Assembly (NCBI RefSeq): GCF_014892575.1 | Contig: NZ_JADBGI010000004.1 | Coordinates: 283,503-347,502, forward strand | Direction: 5' to 3' | Source of the DNA: Nocardiopsis coralli | GTDB lineage: Bacteria > Actinomycetota > Actinomycetes > Streptosporangiales > Streptosporangiaceae | Length of the DNA: 64,000 nt | Shown here: in pieces, positions 43,624 through 52,690 of the stretch | Layout: each line of letters opens with the position of its first letter | How positions within the stretch are numbered: position 1 is the stretch's first letter | Program-made: the position numbers and the translations under genes | The notes under the pieces: generated by a model | What the model was told of the DNA's origin: nothing | Database searches by the model: none | Seen by the model: the letters and a program-made list of their open reading frames with translations, nothing else

Positions 43624-44328
43624 TCACCGCTGGGGCGCGTTGCGCGGACCGGAGGCCCACGGCTCCCGCGGCGGGTCCGGGGCCGGAACCCCGTACCGGG
43701 CGTCGTGGGCGTCCCGGAACGCCCGAGCTCGGCGGAGGCGCGTCCGCAGCACGAGCGGAAGCACCACGAGCACCGCCACCACGAGCACGAGCATGATCAC
43801 CCGCAATGGGCTCACCTGGCCTCCCGCCAGTTGCAGCACCAGGCTCAGCCCGTGCAGCACCGTCACCACGACCACGGGAGCCCAGTAGAGCGGTGACACC
43901 ATGCGTTCGGCCTGCACGCTCAACCGCCGCCCGAGCGCATCCAGCGCGGGGTCCCCGCTGAGCTCACCGCGGCGCACGTACCGCCCGGCCGTCCTCATGC
44001 GGCGCGGTTCGGTGTCGGCGGGCACCTCGGTACCGCCGACCGCCCACCGGAACAACGCCCGGCAGAGGGCGAACACCCCGAGGCCCACGAGCACGAGGCC
44101 GACGAAGGCCCCCAGCGCGAGCCACGCCTGGTCCGGCGCGAGGCCGTCCCGCGGCAGCACGAGCAGGACCGCCGGGACCACCACGAGCAGGGTCACGCCG
44201 GCGCACACCAGACCCGCCCGTCGCGCGTAGCGGCGCGGATCGCTCTGCGCGTGGATCTGCAGGCGCACGAGGGCGAGCCCGGGGGCGAACCGCCCGGAAC
44301 CCGGTGCTTCCTTCGGTCCCTGCGCCAT
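43624..44328 (-). CDS. Membrane protein of unknown function
   Basis: A 234-residue protein with four clear hydrophobic helices arranged as two pairs (about residues 40-60, 70-92, 145-165 and 175-195) separated by a charged loop containing RRMRTAGRYVRRGELSGDP. I do not recognise a family. The start at ATG 44328 is preferred over a GTG two codons upstream. It ends 7 bp from the convergent TetR gene and is read in the same direction as, and 48 bp downstream of, the iron ABC operon, so it may be its last gene. Confidence 0.65.
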   Translation of the reverse strand: MAQGPKEAPGSGRFAPGLALVRLQIHAQSDPRRYARRAGLVCAGVTLLVVVPAVLLVLPRDGLAPDQAWLALGAFVGLVLVGLGVFALCRALFRWAVGGTEVPADTEPRRMRTAGRYVRRGELSGDPALDALGRRLSVQAERMVSPLYWAPVVVVTVLHGLSLVLQLAGGQVSPLRVIMLVLVVAVLVVLPLVLRTRLRRARAFRDAHDARYGVPAPDPPREPWASGPRNAPQR

Positions 44329-44376
44329 GGTCACCCCATAGCCGCACCACGGGACCGCAAACCCGGCCGCGCCGCC

Positions 44377-45135
44377 CTACCGGTAGTAGACGCCGATGAG
44401 GGAACCGTCGATCTCCTCCACGCGCACGTCGAGCTCGAACACGTCGCGCAGCACCTCGGGCGTCATGATCTCCTTCGGCGCACCCGCGTGCGCCACACGT
44501 CCCTCCCGCATCGCGACGATCCGGTCGGAGTAGGCCGAGGCGAAGTTGATGTCGTGGATGACGATCACGACGGTCTTGCCCAGGACGTCGGCGGCGCGGC
44601 GGATCTGCAGCATCATCGCCACCGCGTGTTTCATGTCGAGGTTGTTCAGCGGCTCGTCGAGCAGCACGTAGTCGGTGTCCTGGCACAGCACCATCGCCAC
44701 GTACGCACGCTGGCGCTGGCCGCCGGAGAGTTCGTCCAGGAACCGGTCGCCGAGCGGCACCAGGTCCAGGAAGCCCAGCGCGGCCTCGACCTGGTCGTGG
44801 TCCTCGCCGGTCATCCGCCCCTGGGAGTGCGGGTAACGCCCGAACGCCACCAGGTCGCGCACGGTCAGGCGGGTGGTGAACCGGTTCTCCTGCCGCAGGA
44901 TCGACAGGCGCTTGGCGAAGTCCCGCCCGCGCGCCCGGGTCACGTCCACCCCGTCGACGGTGACCGTGCCGCCGTCGGCCTTGAGCAGGCGCCCGACGAT
45001 GGTGAGCATCGTGGACTTGCCCGCGCCGTTGGGCCCGATGATCGAGGTGACACCGCCGCGTTCGATGGTCAGCGACACCTGGTCGAGAACGGTCGCGGCC
45101 CCGTACGTCTTGGTGAGGTCGGTCAGTTCGATCAA
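44377..45135 (-). CDS. Iron-siderophore ABC transporter ATPase (FepC/FecE type)
   Basis: A 252-residue ATPase. Motifs: Walker A GPNGAGKST, Q-loop LSILRQENRFTTRLTVRDLVAFGRYPHS (the GRYPHS stretch is typical of iron-siderophore ATPases), signature LSGGQRQRAYVAMVL, Walker B YVLLDEPLNNLD and switch VIHDINFA. It begins with TTG at 45135 in a TTGA overlap with the permease gene, so it depends on coupled translation. It powers import of a ferric siderophore through the two permeases. Confidence 0.92.
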   Translation of the reverse strand: MIELTDLTKTYGAATVLDQVSLTIERGGVTSIIGPNGAGKSTMLTIVGRLLKADGGTVTVDGVDVTRARGRDFAKRLSILRQENRFTTRLTVRDLVAFGRYPHSQGRMTGEDHDQVEAALGFLDLVPLGDRFLDELSGGQRQRAYVAMVLCQDTDYVLLDEPLNNLDMKHAVAMMLQIRRAADVLGKTVVIVIHDINFASAYSDRIVAMREGRVAHAGAPKEIMTPEVLRDVFELDVRVEEIDGSLIGVYYR

Positions 45136-46157
45136 CGGGCGGCCTTTCGCAGCAGGAAGTACAGGAACAGCGCACCGCCGGTGAACTCGATGACCACCGT
45201 GAGGGTGCCGGCGTGGCCGAGCAAGTGTTCCAGGACGAACTGTCCGCCGACCAGCGCACACAGCCCGGTGAGGAACGCGATCGGCATGACGTAGTGGTGC
45301 TCGTGCCGCCCGGCGATCTGGTACGCGAGCGTGGCCGCCATGAACCCGAAGAAGGTCATCGGGCCGACCAGCGCGGTGGAGACCGCGGTGAGCACGGCGA
45401 CGATCATGAGCGTGCGGATCGCGATCCGGGTGTGGTCGACGCCCAGGTTGACGGCGGTGTCCCGCCCGAGACCGACCACGTCGTAGAGCCGGTGCCTGCG
45501 CCACACGTAGACCCCGATGCCGACCACGAGCAGCGCCACCCACGGCAGCAGGTCCGGGTCGGCGCGGGTCAGCCGCGCGAACAGCCGGCTCTGCAGGGCG
45601 GTGAACTCGTTCGGGTCGAGCAGGCGCTGCATGAGCTGGGCGAGGCTGGTGAACAGGATCCCGAAGACGATCCCCACCAGCAGGGTCAGATGCAGGCTGC
45701 CGATCCCGCCGGTGAACAGGCGCTTGAACAGCAGCATCGCGAACAGCACCATGAGCCCGGCCTGGAGCACGAACGCGGCGACCGGCGGCAGCATCGACAG
45801 CCCCGCGAGCCCGAACACGAACACCATGCACGTCTGCACCAGTACGAACAGCGCTTCCATGCCCATGATCGAGGGCGTGAGGATGCGGTTGTCGGTGACC
45901 GTGTGGAACAGGACGGTGGCGATCGCACCGGCGAAGGCCACGATGAGCATGGTGAACAGGACGGTCGACCGGCGCTCGATCACGTAGGCGACGTTCCCGG
46001 TCACGCCCCAGGTCAGGTACGCGATCGAGAAGGCCGTGGCGAGGCCGGCGAGCACGGCGATGCGCGCCCAGGTGGGGAAACCGCGGCGCTCGGTGTCCGC
46101 CCGCGCTGCGGTACCCGCCCCCGCCGTGGTGGTGGGTTCGTGCTCAGCGACGGACAT
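45132..46157 (-). CDS. Iron-siderophore ABC transporter permease (FecCD family), second
   Basis: A 341-residue permease with about 9-10 membrane segments. The FecCD coupling region is visible as VGLGRDTAVNLGVDHTRIAIRT, and GPMTFFGFMAATLAYQIAGRHEHHYVMP matches the family region normally reading GxIxFVGLxxPH. The ATG at 46157 has GGAGGAG upstream; the gene overlaps the first permease gene by 14 bp. It pairs with that permease to form a heterodimeric channel, resembling YclN/YclO and other catecholate-type importers. Confidence 0.92.
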   Translation of the reverse strand: MSVAEHEPTTTAGAGTAARADTERRGFPTWARIAVLAGLATAFSIAYLTWGVTGNVAYVIERRSTVLFTMLIVAFAGAIATVLFHTVTDNRILTPSIMGMEALFVLVQTCMVFVFGLAGLSMLPPVAAFVLQAGLMVLFAMLLFKRLFTGGIGSLHLTLLVGIVFGILFTSLAQLMQRLLDPNEFTALQSRLFARLTRADPDLLPWVALLVVGIGVYVWRRHRLYDVVGLGRDTAVNLGVDHTRIAIRTLMIVAVLTAVSTALVGPMTFFGFMAATLAYQIAGRHEHHYVMPIAFLTGLCALVGGQFVLEHLLGHAGTLTVVIEFTGGALFLYFLLRKAAR

Positions 46158-47178
46158 GGTTGCTCCTCCGCAGCAGCATGAACAGGAACACCGCGGCACC
46201 CACGACCCCGAGCACCGTGCCGACCGGGATCTCGAAGGGCGCCCGGATCACCCGGGCGAGGATGTCGCACAGCACGAGCACCCCGCCGCCGAGCAGGCAC
46301 ACCCACGGCACGCCGCGGCGCACGTGGTCGCCGACGGCCATGCTCACCAGGTTGGGCACGATCAGCCCGAGGAACGGCAGGGTCCCCACGACGGAGACCA
46401 CGACCCCGCTGACCACGGCGACGATGCCCACGCCGAGCGCCATGACGGTCCGGTAGTTCAGACCGACGCTCACGGCGATGTCGCGTCCGAGCCCGGCGAC
46501 GGTGAGCCGGTCGGCGACCAGGTAGGCCAGCAGGGCGAGCGCGCCCACGAGCCACAGTTGTTCGTAGCGCCCCTGCATGACTCCGGAGAAGTCGCCGGAC
46601 TGCCACGTCCCGAGCGTCTGCAGCAGGTCGGTGCGCAGCGCGATGAACGTGGTGACGGCGCTGATGACGGCGCCGAGCATGATGCCGACCAGCGGCACGA
46701 TCAGCGACGACTTCAGCGCGACCCGCTGCAGCACACCGAGGAACAGGAACGTGCCCACGAGCGCGGCCAGGCAGGCGGCGGTCATCTTCACCGGGAGCGG
46801 GGCGGCGGGCGCGAGCAGCGTGATGATGAGGATGCCCAGGGCCGCGGACTCGACCGTCCCGGCGGTGGAGGGCTCCACGAACCGGTTCTGGGTCAGCATC
46901 TGCATGATGAGCCCGGCCACGCTCATGGCGGCGCCGGCCAGCAGCAGGGCGAGGGTGCGGGGCAGTCGGCTGATGAGGAAGAGTTCGCGCGCCTCGGGGT
47001 CCTCGATCAGGCGCTGCAGGGTGATGTCACTGGCGCCGACGAACAGGCTGACCACGGCGAGTGCGAGCACGGCCAGCCCTGCGGCGGTGAGCTTGAGGTA
47101 GGGGGCGACGCGGCCCGGGGCGCGGTCGGCGGACCGTCCCCCGGGCCGTGCCGGCGCGGTGGTGGTGGAGGAGGTCAC
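46144..47178 (-). CDS. Iron-siderophore ABC transporter permease (FecCD family), first
   Basis: A 344-residue permease, GTG start at 47178. It has the conserved beginning SRLPRTLALLLAGAAMSVAGLIMQMLTQN (the RLPR motif of FecCD permeases), the coupling helix LGRDIAVSVGLNYRTVMALG and VGTLPFLGLIVPNLVSM. About nine membrane segments. It follows the binding-protein gene after 15 bp. Confidence 0.93.
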   Translation of the reverse strand: MTSSTTTAPARPGGRSADRAPGRVAPYLKLTAAGLAVLALAVVSLFVGASDITLQRLIEDPEARELFLISRLPRTLALLLAGAAMSVAGLIMQMLTQNRFVEPSTAGTVESAALGILIITLLAPAAPLPVKMTAACLAALVGTFLFLGVLQRVALKSSLIVPLVGIMLGAVISAVTTFIALRTDLLQTLGTWQSGDFSGVMQGRYEQLWLVGALALLAYLVADRLTVAGLGRDIAVSVGLNYRTVMALGVGIVAVVSGVVVSVVGTLPFLGLIVPNLVSMAVGDHVRRGVPWVCLLGGGVLVLCDILARVIRAPFEIPVGTVLGVVGAAVFLFMLLRRSNHVRR

Positions 47179-47193
47179 GGGGACCCGTGCTTC

Positions 47194-48141
47194 CTAGGAG
47201 AGGGCGTCTTCGATGTCGTCGAGGACGTTGAGGTGGGCCTGCACGCCGCCCACCAGGTAGACCTCTTCGGAGTCCAGGTACAGGATCTGGTCCTCCTCGG
47301 CGGCGGTGGTGCGGTTGACGAGCTCGTTGTCGAGGACCTGCCCGGCCGGGGAAGCGCCCTCCTCGCCGATGGCGGTGTCGCGGTCGATGACGTAGAGCCA
47401 GTCGGGGTCGGCGTCGGCCAGGGCCTCGAAGGACAGCACCTCGCCGTGGCGGGCGTCGTCGCTGGTCACGTCGAGGGTGGGCTCCAGGCCGAGGTCGTCG
47501 TAGAAGAAGCCGTAGCGGGATCCGGGGCCGTAGGCGCTGATCTCGCCTGCGGTGGTGATGATGACCAGGCCGTCGCCGGACCCGGAGACGAGCTCGCCGA
47601 CCTCCTCGGTGCGCTCCTCGAACTCGGCGGCCAGGGCCTGGGCCTCTTCGGCCTTGTCGAAGATCTCGCCGTAGGCCAGCACCCGTTCGTTGAGGCTGCC
47701 GAGGGTGTCGGCGGAGTCGGTGCTCATGTCGATCGTGGGGGCGATCTCCTCGAGCTGCGGCGTCGCGTCGGAGCTGCGGCCGCCGCTGATGATGAGGTCG
47801 GGGTCGAGTTCGGCCACGGTCTCGAAGTCGGGCTCGAAGAGGGAGCCGACGTTCTCGACGGTGTCGTCCGCGGCGTAGTGGTCGAAGAAACCGGGGACTG
47901 CGTCGGCGGCGGGGATGCCGGCGATGTCGACGTCGAGGGCGTCGAGGATGTCGAGCTGGGTGTTGTCGAAGACGACGACCGTCTCGGGGTTCGCCTCGAC
48001 CTCGACCTCGCCGTTCTCGGCCTGGACGGCCACGGTCCGGTCCGCGGCCTCGTCCTCTCCGGACGCGTCGGTGCCGCACCCGGCCAGAACCAGGGCGGAG
48101 ACGGGGAACAGGGAGAACCAAGCGGCGGAACGTGGGGACAC
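47194..48141 (-). CDS. Iron-siderophore binding lipoprotein (FatB/CeuE-like)
   Basis: A 315-residue cluster A-II binding protein with a GTG start at 48141, a signal peptide and lipobox LVLAGC (Cys22), followed by an acidic linker. The two lobes contain VVVFDNTQLDILDALD, the hallmark ELDPDLIISGGR of this class, and RYGFFYDDLGLEPTLDV. The motif set and the acid-rich surface are closest to FatB/CeuE/YclQ proteins, which bind catecholate or petrobactin-type ferric siderophores; the exact ligand is unknown. First gene of the operon and directly downstream of iron-box sequences. Confidence 0.92.
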   Translation of the reverse strand: MSPRSAAWFSLFPVSALVLAGCGTDASGEDEAADRTVAVQAENGEVEVEANPETVVVFDNTQLDILDALDVDIAGIPAADAVPGFFDHYAADDTVENVGSLFEPDFETVAELDPDLIISGGRSSDATPQLEEIAPTIDMSTDSADTLGSLNERVLAYGEIFDKAEEAQALAAEFEERTEEVGELVSGSGDGLVIITTAGEISAYGPGSRYGFFYDDLGLEPTLDVTSDDARHGEVLSFEALADADPDWLYVIDRDTAIGEEGASPAGQVLDNELVNRTTAAEEDQILYLDSEEVYLVGGVQAHLNVLDDIEDALS

Positions 48142-48172
48142 GACGACTCCAGACTCGGGGCAGCCTCATCGC

Positions 48173-48204
48173 AGGTAAGGCTTGACTTAGTAAGGCAAGG
48201 CTAA
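48173..48204 (-). promoter_or_regulatory. IdeR/DmdR-like iron boxes, overlapping pair
   Basis: TTAGTAAGGCAAGGCTAA (48187-48204) resembles the 19-bp DtxR/IdeR consensus TTAGGTTAGGCTAACCTAA, and an overlapping half-matching copy AGGTAAGGCTTGACTTAG lies at 48173-48190. The pair sits 32-63 bp upstream of the binding-protein start codon, where iron-loaded repressor would block transcription. Confidence 0.65.
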
Positions 48205-48384
48205 AGTTACATGCCGTGCAATGGGAGGCAAAGGGAGCGCCGGCGCCAGGCAGGCCTCATTCGGGGTGGACTGTCAACTGAAACCCCGTCCCGCCAGGGG
48301 GAGCGGCTCTTCTCGGGGCATGGGTATGATCCGCGTCACCAACACGAAGGGGGCGCGGGGTCTCACGTTCAGTGGCGGGCTCGG

Positions 48385-49272
48385 TCAGGCCCCGGGGTCC
48401 AGGCGGGTGAGCAGCTCGGACACACGTCCGGGCCGCTCGTACGGGGACAGGTGGCCCGCGCCCTCCAGCTCGACGACCTCGGCGTTCAGCAGCCGCCGGG
48501 CCGGGCCGTGCAGGCGCGCCGGGGAGAACAGCACGTCCTCGGACCCGGTCGCCACCACCGTGGGGGTGTCGTGCCACGGCCGCAGGCACTCGACCGTCAG
48601 GGTCGGCGGGGTCAGGACGTAGCGGCAGTGCGTGGCCACCAGCGTCCACCAGCGCGCCATCGGATCGGAGGCCTCGATGCGGTAGTCGTGCCCGTGCAGC
48701 ACGTTGAGCAGGCGGGCGCTCTTGCTGTCGCGCGGTCCGATCATCCACGGCAGGGCCGCACGCATGAGGTCGCCGCCGGTCCCCGCGGCGGCCAGCCCGG
48801 CCGGGTCGACCAGCAGCAGGCCCGCGACGCGGGAGGAGGGCGTGGAGTCCAGCAGCATCGCCGCGCCCAGGGAGTGGCCGAGCACCAGCACCGGACCGTC
48901 GGTGATCTGCGGAAGGAGCTCGTCGAACCAGGCGCCGTAGGCGGCCATCCGGTCGCCCTTGGGGCGCACGTCCCCGCTCAAGCCCGGCTGTCCGGGCGGG
49001 TCCACGCTGATCACCGGCCGGTCCTCGGCCAGCACCCGCAGGACCTCGATGTTGGTCGCGGTGTTGAGGTTGGGACCCGGCAGCATCACCACGGGCATGC
49101 CCTGGCCCCCGGACGCACGGAAGACGCGCGTGGGGCCCAGGGCGGTCTCGACCGCCGGCAGGCGTTCCAGCTCGGGCCAGGCGGCCAGCCGCTCCTCGCA
49201 CCAGGAACGGATCGCCTCCGCGCCGGAGGGGGTGCGGTAGATGTGCGTGCCTCGGGGCGCACTCTCGGTCAT
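48385..49272 (-). CDS. Alpha/beta hydrolase
   Basis: A 295-residue alpha/beta-hydrolase fold enzyme. Visible elements are the strand and oxyanion region VVMLPGPNLNTATN, the nucleophile elbow GHSLG with the catalytic Ser, a late acid in GSEDVLFSPARL and the catalytic His in GAGHLSPYERP. There is no signal peptide. It lies upstream of the siderophore transporter on the same strand, 243 bp away; esterases that release iron from siderophores are a possible link, but the iron boxes lie downstream of this gene, so co-regulation is not shown. ATG 49272 is used; a GTG one codon upstream is possible. Confidence 0.87.
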   Translation of the reverse strand: MTESAPRGTHIYRTPSGAEAIRSWCEERLAAWPELERLPAVETALGPTRVFRASGGQGMPVVMLPGPNLNTATNIEVLRVLAEDRPVISVDPPGQPGLSGDVRPKGDRMAAYGAWFDELLPQITDGPVLVLGHSLGAAMLLDSTPSSRVAGLLLVDPAGLAAAGTGGDLMRAALPWMIGPRDSKSARLLNVLHGHDYRIEASDPMARWWTLVATHCRYVLTPPTLTVECLRPWHDTPTVVATGSEDVLFSPARLHGPARRLLNAEVVELEGAGHLSPYERPGRVSELLTRLDPGA

Positions 49273-49786
49273 CACAGTCGACGATCATCCCATGTCACCC
49301 GTCCCCTGGCTACCGAGATCGGGGTCATGTGACGGGGGTGACGCCCGCTTCATCCGGTCACGCGTGATTGGTAGAGTTCCGGCGACGTTCATACGAGTCG
49401 GTTGAGGAGGGGAAATGGTCGCCACGCGCAGCCACGAGCGGCACCGTGTTCCCGCCTCCTCCCGCTCTCCGCGCGCTTCTCATGCGACGCGCCGCAGCCG
49501 GTTCGCCGAGGCAGAGAAGCCCCCGGTCGGCAATTGCCGACCGCACGGAACCAACGGTTACACGACCTCTTGGGGCACCAACGCACACGGTGAGCTCGCT
49601 GCGTGCCCGCCGGGACGCCGTTGACTTCCACACTCGACCACCGCCGGGGCGCCAGGACGACGGCACCCCCGGCGGGTGGTTCCGCGATCGACGCACCCTC
49701 ATTCCCGCCGCGACCCTGATCACGCGCGCCTCCGGGCGCCGCTGTGTCGTTTAGGGCGCGGCGGCAAGTTGTGAAAGGACAGTGGC
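49273..49786 (+). promoter_or_regulatory. Long leader of mrp operon 1
   Basis: This 514-bp gap precedes the first mrp operon. A -10-like TAGAGT at 49372-49377 lies within TTGGTAGAGTT, preceded by CCGGTCA at 49354-49360; the same pair occurs before operon 2. A start here would give a leader of about 408 nt. It contains the perfect 20-bp palindrome CGGTCGGCAATTGCCGACCG (49524-49543). GGGCGCCGCTGTGTCGTTTAGG ends about 30 nt before the GTG start and is nearly repeated before operon 2. An ORF across 49368-49754 has odd composition and I do not accept it as a whole gene, but its end (RRCVV-stop) resembles the end of a small ORF in leader 2. Confidence 0.5.
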
Positions 49787-52690
49787 GTGGTGCTGCTGAC
49801 TTTGATCCTGGTGCTCGCGGCGACGGTACTGAGCATCCCGCTGGTGGAGCGCTTCATGGGGCGCAACACGGGCTGGTTCGCTGCGGCGGTCCTGACCGCT
49901 CTGACCGTACTGGTAGCCGCGCAAGCACCCCAGGTCCTCGGCTCCGGCGAGGCCCTGACCTACTCCGTGCCCTGGATGCCCCAGATCGGCGTGGAGTTCC
50001 ACCTGCGCATGGACACCCTGGGGTGGATGTTCACCCTGCTGGTGACCGGTGTGGGCGCGCTGATCATGGCCTACTCCGCCAGGTACTTCCCGGCCGGACG
50101 GCGACTGGGCTTCTACTTCCTCATGACCCTCTTCGCGTTCGCGATGACGGGACTGGTGCTGGCCGACGACGTCGTGCTGCTCTTCGTGTTCTGGGAGCTC
50201 ACGACCATCGCGTCCTTCTACCTCATCGGGCTCTCCGGCCCGACGGCCAGCCGGCCCGCGATCCGCACGTTCCTCGTCACCGCCATGGGCGGGCTCGCCC
50301 TCCTGGGTGCGGTGGTGCTGCTCGTGGTCCGCACGGGCACCACTCAGCTCAGTGCGATCCTCGCCGACCAGACCTGGACGCAGGACACCGGTTTCGTGTC
50401 GCTGGTCGCGGTGCTCGTGGTCGTCGCGGTCTTCACCAAGTCGGCGCAGTTCCCGTTCCACTACTGGCTGCCGGACGCCATGGCGGCCAGCACACCGGTC
50501 AGTGCGTATCTGCACGCCGCGGCGATGGTCAAGGCCGGCATCTACCTGGCCATGCGGTTCACACCCGCCTTCGGTGACGTGCTCGTGTGGAACGCCGCGC
50601 TCATCGCCTTCGGTCTGACCACGGCCGTGATCGGCGCGGTCTTTGCCCTGCAGCAGCACGACCTCAAGCGCCTGGCCGCCTACTCCACCGTCAGCCAGCT
50701 CGGTTTCCTCGTCGCCGTGATCGGTGTGGGGACCCCCGAGGCGCTGGTGGCGGCGGCTGCGCACACCGTCGCGCACGCCCTGTTCAAGTCGGCGCTGTTC
50801 ATGACGGTCGGCCTGGTCGACCACGAGGCCGGGACCCGGGACCTGCGCGACCTCGGCGGGCTCGCGAAGAAGATGCCCGTCACCGCGGGGATCGCCACCC
50901 TGGCGGCGCTGTCCATGGCGGGCATCCCGCCGTTGTTGGGCTTCGTCAGCAAGGAGTACCTGTTCGCCGGCCTCCTCGGCACACCCGGCGGCCCCTGGGT
51001 GGGCGTGCTCGCCGGGGCCGTGGCCGTGGGCGCTGCAGCGTTCACCTTCGCGTACTCGTTCCGCTTCGTGCACGGCGCCTTCTTCGGGGAACCCCGCGGG
51101 GAGCGCAAGGCCGACCAGGAGGGCACCCACGAGGCCCCGGTCACCTTCTGGGGCCCGGCCGCCCTGGCCGCGCTCGGCGGGGTGCTCCTCGGCCTGGCCG
51201 TGCCGGTCCTGGACCCCCTCGTCAACGGGGTCGCACAGGACACCACCGACACCGCCGCCGACGCACACCTGTTGCTGTGGCACGGGTTCAACCCCGAGCT
51301 GGCGATGTCCGCGCTGGCCATCGGGTTCGGCGCGCTGCTCGTGTGGCGCACGGCCTCCGGCGAGTCCTACGCCGGCCGTCCGCTGCTGCCCGTCGACGGG
51401 CCCTCGGTCTTCGAACGCCTCCACGGGGCCACGATCCGCGCCGGGCGCAGGGTCGGCGACCTCACCCGCACCGACGCGATCGCCTTCCACCTGGGAGCGC
51501 CCATCGTCCTCGTGCTGGTTCTGGCCGCCCCCGTCGTGTACTTCGGCCTCGACCTGCCGGCCCCGGCCGGACAGACGAGCCGACCGTTGGACTGGCTCCT
51601 GGTCGGGCTCATGGCGGTGGCCGTCCTCGGCGCCGTGCTCACGCGTTCCCGCCTCGCCGCGCTGGCCCTCATCGGTGTCGCCGGGTTCACGACCGCCCTG
51701 TGGTTGTTCTTCCTCGGCGCCTTCGACGTGGCTCTGACCCAGCTGCTCGTCGAGGTACTGACGGTCGTCGTGGCGGTCCTGGTGCTGCGCCGTCTGCCCC
51801 GGACCTTCCACACGGTGACCCGCAGGCGTTCGGCCCTGACCGCAGTCATCGCCATCGCGACCGGCCTGGTGGCGGGCGCGGCCGCGTTCGCGCTCACCGG
51901 GCGCCGGGAACTCTCGCCCGCCGCCGAGTACTTCCTCAACAACGCGCCCGAGGACACCGGTGGTGACAACGTCGTCAATACGATCCTGGTCGATTACCGG
52001 GCGCTGGACACCCTGGGCGAGTTGGTCGTGTTGGGTGTGGCCGGCCTGATCATCATCTCCGTGCTCGGAAGCACCAACCTGCTTCCGGTGAACAAGGGCC
52101 GCAAGGTCACGGTCCCCGTGGCGAACCCGGCGTTCGAATCGGCACCGAACACGGTACTCATGCGCACGGTCGCCAAGTTCCTGCTTCCGTTGCTGGTCGT
52201 CTGGTCCTTCTACCTGCTGGCCCGCGGCCACAACGAGCCCGGGGGCGGTTTCATCGGCGGCCTCGTCGGTGGTTCCGCGTTCGCACTGACCTACCTCGCC
52301 GCGTCCAGTGACGCCTCGGCCCGGATCCGCCTTGCCTACCCGGCGATCATCGGGAGCGGCATCCTCGTGGCGATCGGTTCGGGCCTGTTGGGCTTCTTCG
52401 AGGGTTCGTTCCTGCTACCGCTCCACGCCGAGATCCCGCTGCCCGGCGGGGACTACTACCACTTCACCACCGCGCTGATCTTCGATGTCGGTGTCTACCT
52501 CGCCGTCGTGGGTGTGCTTCTGGCCGCCCTCAACGAGCTGGGGCTCGACAACGGGGGCGGAGCGGCGGTCTCAGCACCGCCGTCACCGGCGGCGTCCGGG
52601 GGCGACCGCGGCGGGGCCACCGCTCCCGCAGGCACCGCCGGGGCCACCGCCGTCGAAGTGGACACGACCACCTCCGGAGGTGCCCGATGA
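49787..52690 (+). CDS. mrpA: Mrp Na+/H+ antiporter subunit A fused to subunit B (operon 1)
   Basis: A 967-residue membrane protein with more than 20 helices, the largest subunit of the Mrp cation/proton antiporter. The N-terminal half is a complex I NuoL-like module with FWELTTIASFYLIGLSG, the proton-channel lysine region FPFHYWLPDAMAASTPVSAYLHAAAMVKAGIYL and LKRLAAYSTVSQLGFLVAVIG. The middle carries the MrpA-specific C-terminal helices. From about residue 795 there is an MnhB/MrpB domain (LPLLVVWSFYLLARGHNEPGGGFIGGLVGG), so subunit B is fused rather than separate. The last 40 residues are an Ala/Gly-rich tail. Starts with tandem GTG codons after AAAGGA and overlaps mrpC by 4 bp. Confidence 0.95.
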   Translation: MVLLTLILVLAATVLSIPLVERFMGRNTGWFAAAVLTALTVLVAAQAPQVLGSGEALTYSVPWMPQIGVEFHLRMDTLGWMFTLLVTGVGALIMAYSARYFPAGRRLGFYFLMTLFAFAMTGLVLADDVVLLFVFWELTTIASFYLIGLSGPTASRPAIRTFLVTAMGGLALLGAVVLLVVRTGTTQLSAILADQTWTQDTGFVSLVAVLVVVAVFTKSAQFPFHYWLPDAMAASTPVSAYLHAAAMVKAGIYLAMRFTPAFGDVLVWNAALIAFGLTTAVIGAVFALQQHDLKRLAAYSTVSQLGFLVAVIGVGTPEALVAAAAHTVAHALFKSALFMTVGLVDHEAGTRDLRDLGGLAKKMPVTAGIATLAALSMAGIPPLLGFVSKEYLFAGLLGTPGGPWVGVLAGAVAVGAAAFTFAYSFRFVHGAFFGEPRGERKADQEGTHEAPVTFWGPAALAALGGVLLGLAVPVLDPLVNGVAQDTTDTAADAHLLLWHGFNPELAMSALAIGFGALLVWRTASGESYAGRPLLPVDGPSVFERLHGATIRAGRRVGDLTRTDAIAFHLGAPIVLVLVLAAPVVYFGLDLPAPAGQTSRPLDWLLVGLMAVAVLGAVLTRSRLAALALIGVAGFTTALWLFFLGAFDVALTQLLVEVLTVVVAVLVLRRLPRTFHTVTRRRSALTAVIAIATGLVAGAAAFALTGRRELSPAAEYFLNNAPEDTGGDNVVNTILVDYRALDTLGELVVLGVAGLIIISVLGSTNLLPVNKGRKVTVPVANPAFESAPNTVLMRTVAKFLLPLLVVWSFYLLARGHNEPGGGFIGGLVGGSAFALTYLAASSDASARIRLAYPAIIGSGILVAIGSGLLGFFEGSFLLPLHAEIPLPGGDYYHFTTALIFDVGVYLAVVGVLLAALNELGLDNGGGAAVSAPPSPAASGGDRGGATAPAGTAGATAVEVDTTTSGGAR

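Noticed and set aside
48205..48384. Terminator for the alpha/beta hydrolase gene
   Set aside because: I looked for a hairpin in this gap and found only weak, interrupted pairings, so none is annotated.
49368..49754. A 128-codon frame before mrp operon 1
   Set aside because: It starts on the promoter-like box, its composition is Arg/Pro/Thr-rich without domain features, and operon 2 has no counterpart except for the last few codons. Only that end is kept, as a possible leader element.
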